Shown here piece by piece: positions 13,269-16,387 of a stretch of 16,387 nt of DNA. The number at the start of each line of letters is the position of its first letter. Position 1 is the first letter of the stretch. The notes beneath the pieces are model-generated. The model searched no databases. It worked only from the letters and a program-made list of their open reading frames with translations, and was not told where the DNA came from. Origin of the DNA: an uncultured bacterium. GTDB taxonomy: Bacteria > Patescibacteriota > Minisyncoccia > Phycocordibacterales > UBA9973. The translations under genes were made by a program, and so were the position numbers. The stretch covers positions 1-16,387 of the forward strand of contig CAITEG010000025.1 of assembly GCA_903891365.1 (NCBI GenBank). Direction: 5' to 3'.

Positions 13269-14048
13269 ATGAAACAAAATACCCAAATAATAATTTTAGC
13301 AGCTGGAAAAGGAAAGAGAATGGAGTCAGATGATCCCAAGGCATTGGCGCCTCTTCGTGGTAAGCCTTTCTTGGAGCACATTTTAAATACTCTCGCTACT
13401 CTGGAACTTCCTATAGAGCCAGTTATCGTTGTCGGTCATAAGAAAGAAAGAATATTTGAAGTCTTTGGAGAAGACCGTAACTATGCTCACCAAGTAGAAC
13501 AGCTCGGTACTGGGCACGCAGTTCTATCTGCAAAGGATAATGTTCATCCTGACAGTAAAATGATTATTGTTATCTCTGGAGATCAACCTTTGATTTCTAA
13601 AGAAACGATAAATAAAATAATCGAGACACACGAAAAAGAAAAAGCTGTAGTAACAATAGGGACAGTAGTTCTTTCTGATTTTGAAGATTGGAGAGTTGGT
13701 CTTAATAATTTTGGCAGAATAATTCGAAATGAGAAAGGAGAAGTTTTAAAAATAACAGAATACAAAGATGCGACAGAAGAAGAAAGAAAGATATTGGAAG
13801 TAAATCCTGCTTTGTATGCTTTTGATTCTGTTTGGCTTTGGAATAATATAAATAATTTAAAAAATCATAATATGCAAGGGGAGTATTATCTTACAGATTT
13901 AATTAAAATTGCTCAGGAAGAAGGAGAAAAAGTAAATGCCGTGCCGGTATCTGATATAATAGAAGGCTTTCAACCAAATTCTAAAAATGAACTCGCGCTT
14001 CTAGAAGAAATTTTAGAAAAAGAAGAAGTATTAAAAAATCTCGCTTAG
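13269..14048 (+). CDS. GlmU-like nucleotidyltransferase (single domain)
   Basis: A 259-residue sugar-phosphate nucleotidyltransferase. The NTP-binding loop is LAAGKGKRM (10-18) with Lys24 in DPKAL. Then come QLGTGHAV, the metal-binding Asp in GDQPL, EYKDATEEERKILEVN and QGEYYLTD, in the order and spacing of the uridylyltransferase half of GlmU (UDP-GlcNAc synthesis). The left-handed beta-helix acetyltransferase half is absent: the frame stops at TAG inside a terminator. The E. coli EGVNN metal Asn region reads EGFQPNSKNEL, so that ligand is uncertain. The acetyl step must come from another protein, or the enzyme uses another sugar phosphate. Confidence 0.8.
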   Translation: MKQNTQIIILAAGKGKRMESDDPKALAPLRGKPFLEHILNTLATLELPIEPVIVVGHKKERIFEVFGEDRNYAHQVEQLGTGHAVLSAKDNVHPDSKMIIVISGDQPLISKETINKIIETHEKEKAVVTIGTVVLSDFEDWRVGLNNFGRIIRNEKGEVLKITEYKDATEEERKILEVNPALYAFDSVWLWNNINNLKNHNMQGEYYLTDLIKIAQEEGEKVNAVPVSDIIEGFQPNSKNELALLEEILEKEEVLKNLA

Positions 14049-14059
14049 CGAGATTTTTT
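14033..14059. terminator. Bidirectional terminator containing a stop codon
   Basis: A perfect 12-bp stem, AAAAAATCTCGC (14033-14044) and GCGAGATTTTTT (14048-14059), around the loop TTA. The built-in T-runs work on both strands, as expected between these convergent genes. The TAG stop of the nucleotidyltransferase is made by the loop and the first base of the right arm. Confidence 0.9.
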
Positions 14060-14063
14060 AATA

Positions 14064-14990
14064 TTATTTATTCTTCTGTATCCAAATGTAGATATCTTCT
14101 ACCGCTTTGACTGCGTCTCCGACAGCGATATTATTCTGGTGGTAGCGTCCGTTACTGCAGTCTCCGGCAGCCCAGATACCTTCGGTCTTTGAAGCCTGGT
14201 TCATAGGGTCAACTACTATTTTATTATTGGCGTCTATTTCTACGACTTCTTTCACAAAGTCGATATTTGGAGTTTGACCTATCTCTACGAAGATACCTGT
14301 AGAGTTAAGAGTATGTTCTTCGTTGGTCGTCTTGTCTTTGTATGTAAGGGAAGAGACGAATTGGTCACCATCAACTTTTGTTATTTCTGCATTTTTGATA
14401 ATTTTGAATTTAGGATTCTCAAGAAGTTTTTTTATAGTTATCTCGTCGGCGCGGAAAGCATCACTTCTAGTTATAAGAGTTACACTCTTGCAATAAGCGA
14501 GGAGCTGAGCTGCTGTTTCAAAAGCCGCATTACCTCCACCAATAACAAGGACGTCCTGGTCTCCATATAGAGGGCCGTCGCAAGACGCGCAGTAGGTGAT
14601 ACCCTTATGTTCGTATTTATCTGCATTCTCGGCCTCTAATTTACGTCTACCACTACCTGTAGAGACGAGGACAGCCTTTCCAGTGTATTCTTTGCCGGTC
14701 TCGGACTTAACGGTGAATATTTTGTCATCTTTAGTAATACTGACTATCTTTTCTCCTTCTATAACATCAAGGAAAGGTCCTTTGTAGTAAAGAACATGCT
14801 TTTTTAAATTATTAGCTAAATCCATACCTGAAATTTCAGGGACTCCAATCCAGTTATAAATAACTTCTGAGACCATAGATTGGCCACCAAATTCATTTGT
14901 AATGATTGCTGCTTTGAGCTGTTTGCGGGCAGAGTATACGGCAGCGGCACTGCCTGCTGGTCCTCCTCCTAATATAATTAAATCGTACAT
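14064..14990 (-). CDS. trxB: Thioredoxin reductase (FAD/pyridine nucleotide-disulfide oxidoreductase)
   Basis: A 308-residue flavoprotein that reduces thioredoxin or a related acceptor. The FAD-binding loop is GGGPAGSAAAVYSAR (8-22), the redox pair Cys134-Ala-Ser-Cys137 lies in YCASCDGP, the second dinucleotide loop is GGGNAAFETA (151-160), and the late FAD motif is WAAGDC. In NADPH-specific enzymes the adenosine phosphate is held by HRRxxxR; here the site reads TRSDAFR (174-180), so His and one Arg are lost. NADH or altered cofactor preference is possible. Transcription probably starts at the extended -10 at 15076-15084, leaving a leader of about 80 nt. Confidence 0.93.
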   Translation of the reverse strand: MYDLIILGGGPAGSAAAVYSARKQLKAAIITNEFGGQSMVSEVIYNWIGVPEISGMDLANNLKKHVLYYKGPFLDVIEGEKIVSITKDDKIFTVKSETGKEYTGKAVLVSTGSGRRKLEAENADKYEHKGITYCASCDGPLYGDQDVLVIGGGNAAFETAAQLLAYCKSVTLITRSDAFRADEITIKKLLENPKFKIIKNAEITKVDGDQFVSSLTYKDKTTNEEHTLNSTGIFVEIGQTPNIDFVKEVVEIDANNKIVVDPMNQASKTEGIWAAGDCSNGRYHQNNIAVGDAVKAVEDIYIWIQKNK

Positions 14991-15001
14991 AAAGTTAGTT
15001 T

Positions 15002-15029
15002 CTAGTAGCTAGGTTCTAGTTTCTAGTAA
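15002..15029. repeat. Heptad CTAGNNN array, left block
   Basis: CTAG recurs at 15002, 15009, 15016 and 15023, exactly every 7 bp (CTAGTAG, CTAGGTT, CTAGTTT, CTAGTAA). It sits in the trxB leader just upstream of the gene. Confidence 0.7.
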
Positions 15030-15042
15030 ATAAGTCTAATAA

Positions 15043-15075
15043 AAGAAAATCATAAACAAAGTTTATGATTTTCTT
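15043..15075 (-). terminator. Terminator of ftsZ
   Basis: A perfect 15-bp stem, AAGAAAATCATAAAC (15043-15057) and GTTTATGATTTTCTT (15061-15075), with loop AAA. On the minus strand the hairpin runs into TTTTATTAG. It lies about 50 nt after the ftsZ stop. Confidence 0.7.
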
Positions 15076-15084
15076 ATTATAGCA
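15076..15084 (-). promoter_or_regulatory. Extended -10 promoter of trxB abutting the ftsZ terminator
   Basis: On the minus strand TGCTATAAT is a perfect extended -10. A weak TTGCTA lies 19 nt further upstream, inside the heptad array. The predicted start near 15069 lies in the first arm of the terminator hairpin, so trxB transcripts would carry only part of that stem. Confidence 0.6.
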
Positions 15085-15092
15085 TATTATTT

Positions 15093-15124
15093 CTAATCAC
15101 TAGCAACTAGTCACTAGAACCTAA
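15093..15124. repeat. Heptad CTAGNNN array, right block
   Basis: CTAA/CTAG units start at 15093, 15100, 15107, 15114 and 15121, again every 7 bp. The block abuts the ftsZ stop codon. The last left unit (15023) and the first right unit (15093) are 70 bp apart, a multiple of seven, so the blocks are in register. Confidence 0.7.
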
Positions 15125-16315
15125 TTACTTTTTATTTCTTCTTAGAAATGCAGGGACTGTACTCCAGTCATCTGTATCGTCTATGAAAAGATCGTCTTCT
15201 ATCTTCTCAACCTTACTTTCATTCTTCTTTATATAGTCAGCTGATGTGTCTTTGGTCACTTCTTTATTTACAGCTTTTAGAACTTCTTCTTTAGAAGATC
15301 CGTTCACTGTAGGTTCGATAGACTTCTGATGAATTTGGAAGAGTGAGCGCTTTGGCATATCTGTAGGGAAGCCAGTAGCGATAACTGTGACTTTCATTTC
15401 TCCTTTCTTGAGCTTATCATCACTGATTGTTCCAAAGATAACTTTTGCTTCTTTATCAATAGACTCAGTTATAACCTTAGCTGCTTCTTGGATTTCATGG
15501 ATAGTTAAGTCATCTCCTCCTGAGATAGCGAAGAGTACACCCTTAGCTCCAGAAATAGAAAGATCTAGAAGTGGGGAATTGATAGCTTGCAAAGCGGCCT
15601 TCTCTGCACGTCCTTCACCAGCAGCAATACCGACTCCCATGAGTGCTGATCCTGCATCTGACATAACAGCTTTGATATCTGCGAAGTCGACGTTGATCAT
15701 ACCTGGAGTTGTAATAAGTTCTGAGATACCTTCAACAGCTTGCTTTAATACTTCATCACAAAGTCCGAAAGCTTGTCTGAATCCAACATCTTTACCTGAG
15801 ATGACGATGAGTCTGTCATTTGGAATTACAAGGATAGCGTCTACTTCACCTTCAAGTTCAGATAGACCCATCTCTGCTAATTTCATTCTCTGGTTTCCTT
15901 CAAATGAAAATGGCTTTGTGACAACAGCGACAGTAAGGATACCTTGTTCTTTCGCAGCTTGAGCAACGATAGGAGCAGCTCCTGTACCTGTACCTCCACC
16001 CATACCACAAGCGATGAAGACCATGTCTGCACCCTTGATAACATCTTGGATTTCAGCTTTTGTTTCTTCAGCGGCGCGCTTACCAATCTCTGGATTCATA
16101 CCGGCTCCGAGACCCTTAGTCAAGTTCTTACCAAGGTGGACTTTCTTTTCAGCGAGGGAGTTATGTAAATCCTGTGTATCAGTATTCATAACGATGAATT
16201 CCACACCTTTAACCTTTGAAGCTATCATATGGTTTAAGGCATTTTTCCCTGAACCGCCGATACCGATAACTTTAATTCTAGCGAATGATTCTATCTCTGG
16301 GTTTATTTTAGGCAT
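15125..16315 (-). CDS. ftsZ: Cell division protein FtsZ
   Basis: A 396-residue tubulin-like GTPase that forms the division ring at midcell. The N-terminal GTP-binding part begins IKVIGIGGSGKNALNHM; the tubulin signature is GMGGGTGTGAAP (104-115). The T7 loop NVDFADIKAVM completes the GTPase site of the neighbouring subunit. After a short linker rich in Lys/Glu, the conserved C-terminal peptide DDWSTVPAFLRRNKK is present, the docking site for FtsA-type membrane anchors. A longer frame to 16354 adds MPLLMWHCGSTYI, unlike FtsZ, so the MPKINPEIE start is chosen. No Shine-Dalgarno sequence is seen; a 6-bp hairpin ATGCCA/TGGCAT (16334-16354) lies upstream. Confidence 0.97.
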   Translation of the reverse strand: MPKINPEIESFARIKVIGIGGSGKNALNHMIASKVKGVEFIVMNTDTQDLHNSLAEKKVHLGKNLTKGLGAGMNPEIGKRAAEETKAEIQDVIKGADMVFIACGMGGGTGTGAAPIVAQAAKEQGILTVAVVTKPFSFEGNQRMKLAEMGLSELEGEVDAILVIPNDRLIVISGKDVGFRQAFGLCDEVLKQAVEGISELITTPGMINVDFADIKAVMSDAGSALMGVGIAAGEGRAEKAALQAINSPLLDLSISGAKGVLFAISGGDDLTIHEIQEAAKVITESIDKEAKVIFGTISDDKLKKGEMKVTVIATGFPTDMPKRSLFQIHQKSIEPTVNGSSKEEVLKAVNKEVTKDTSADYIKKNESKVEKIEDDLFIDDTDDWSTVPAFLRRNKK

Positions 16316-16387
16316 AATATATGTAGATCCACAATGCCACATCAATAATGGCATAGGGAAGTATCTGATTAATAATAAATTTACTCC

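Noticed and set aside
13105..13344. Minus-strand reading frame covering tRNA-Val and the start of the nucleotidyltransferase
   Set aside because: It is the reverse complement of a tRNA plus the next gene. Peptides such as RYRIRTCDLPHVKG are a known artefact of tRNA antisense translation.
15387..15962. 191-residue plus-strand frame over ftsZ
   Set aside because: Ser/Ile/Pro-rich shadow of the conserved FtsZ codons, with no start signal.
16316..16327. TATATT directly before the ftsZ ATG as a leaderless promoter
   Set aside because: It abuts the ATG with no spacing, so transcription would start inside the gene; there is no TGN extension.
1..16387. CRISPR array, insertion sequence, prophage or alternative genetic code
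   Set aside because: No regularly spaced direct repeats of CRISPR size, no transposase or phage structural genes, and no in-frame UGA within the conserved genes.

Overview
The window looks like chromosomal DNA of a small-genome bacterium, most likely a member of the Candidate Phyla Radiation (Patescibacteria, Parcubacteria-like). The evidence is a low-GC genome, short intergenic gaps, a run of small paralogous two-helix pilin-like membrane proteins, a single-domain GlmU-type nucleotidyltransferase, almost no Shine-Dalgarno sequences, and several promoters placed so close to the start codon that the mRNAs should be leaderless. tRNA 3' CCA ends are not encoded. Stop codons read normally (TAA, TAG, one probable TGA), so there is no sign of UGA recoding. 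The lineage call is inference from gene content and was not checked by search.

Layout. 1-281: tail of an unrecognised gene. 377-3844 (+): a metallo-beta-lactamase-fold protein with a decayed metal site, a small single-helix membrane protein and DNA gyrase subunit A (gyrA). 3882-8628 (+): a SAM methyltransferase, a membrane-anchored ABC-type solute-binding protein without transporter genes, then five tandem paralogs of a VirB2/TrbC-like (T4SS pilin-like) two-helix family. The first paralog carries two beta-sandwich repeats and the second a PLNNGTP repeat. 8689-10672 (-): an SPFH/band-7-like membrane protein, a His-rich single-pass protein and an unrecognised 137-residue protein. 10825-11266: tRNA-Glu(UUC) and a small two-helix membrane protein on the opposite strand. 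11398-14048 (+): gpmI, tRNA-Ser(CGA), tRNA-Val(GAC), and a GlmU-like uridylyltransferase without the acetyltransferase domain. 14064-16315 (-): trxB and ftsZ, separated by a terminator, a nested promoter and two in-register 7-bp repeat arrays.

Signals. Four protein genes have TGN-TATAAT ending 6-8 nt before the ATG. Well-formed hairpin terminators lie between convergent genes.

The most interesting signal is a two-hairpin leader found in front of two unrelated small membrane-protein genes (1014-1056 and 7907-7952). The stem sequences differ but both still pair. The first loop is nearly the same in each copy (UAAA-rich, then GGAYRGUU), and the loop GGA lies exactly 33 nt before the AUG in both. 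It may be an undescribed cis-acting RNA element. The pilin-like cluster next to an orphan solute-binding protein may be a surface appendage or uptake system particular to this lineage.
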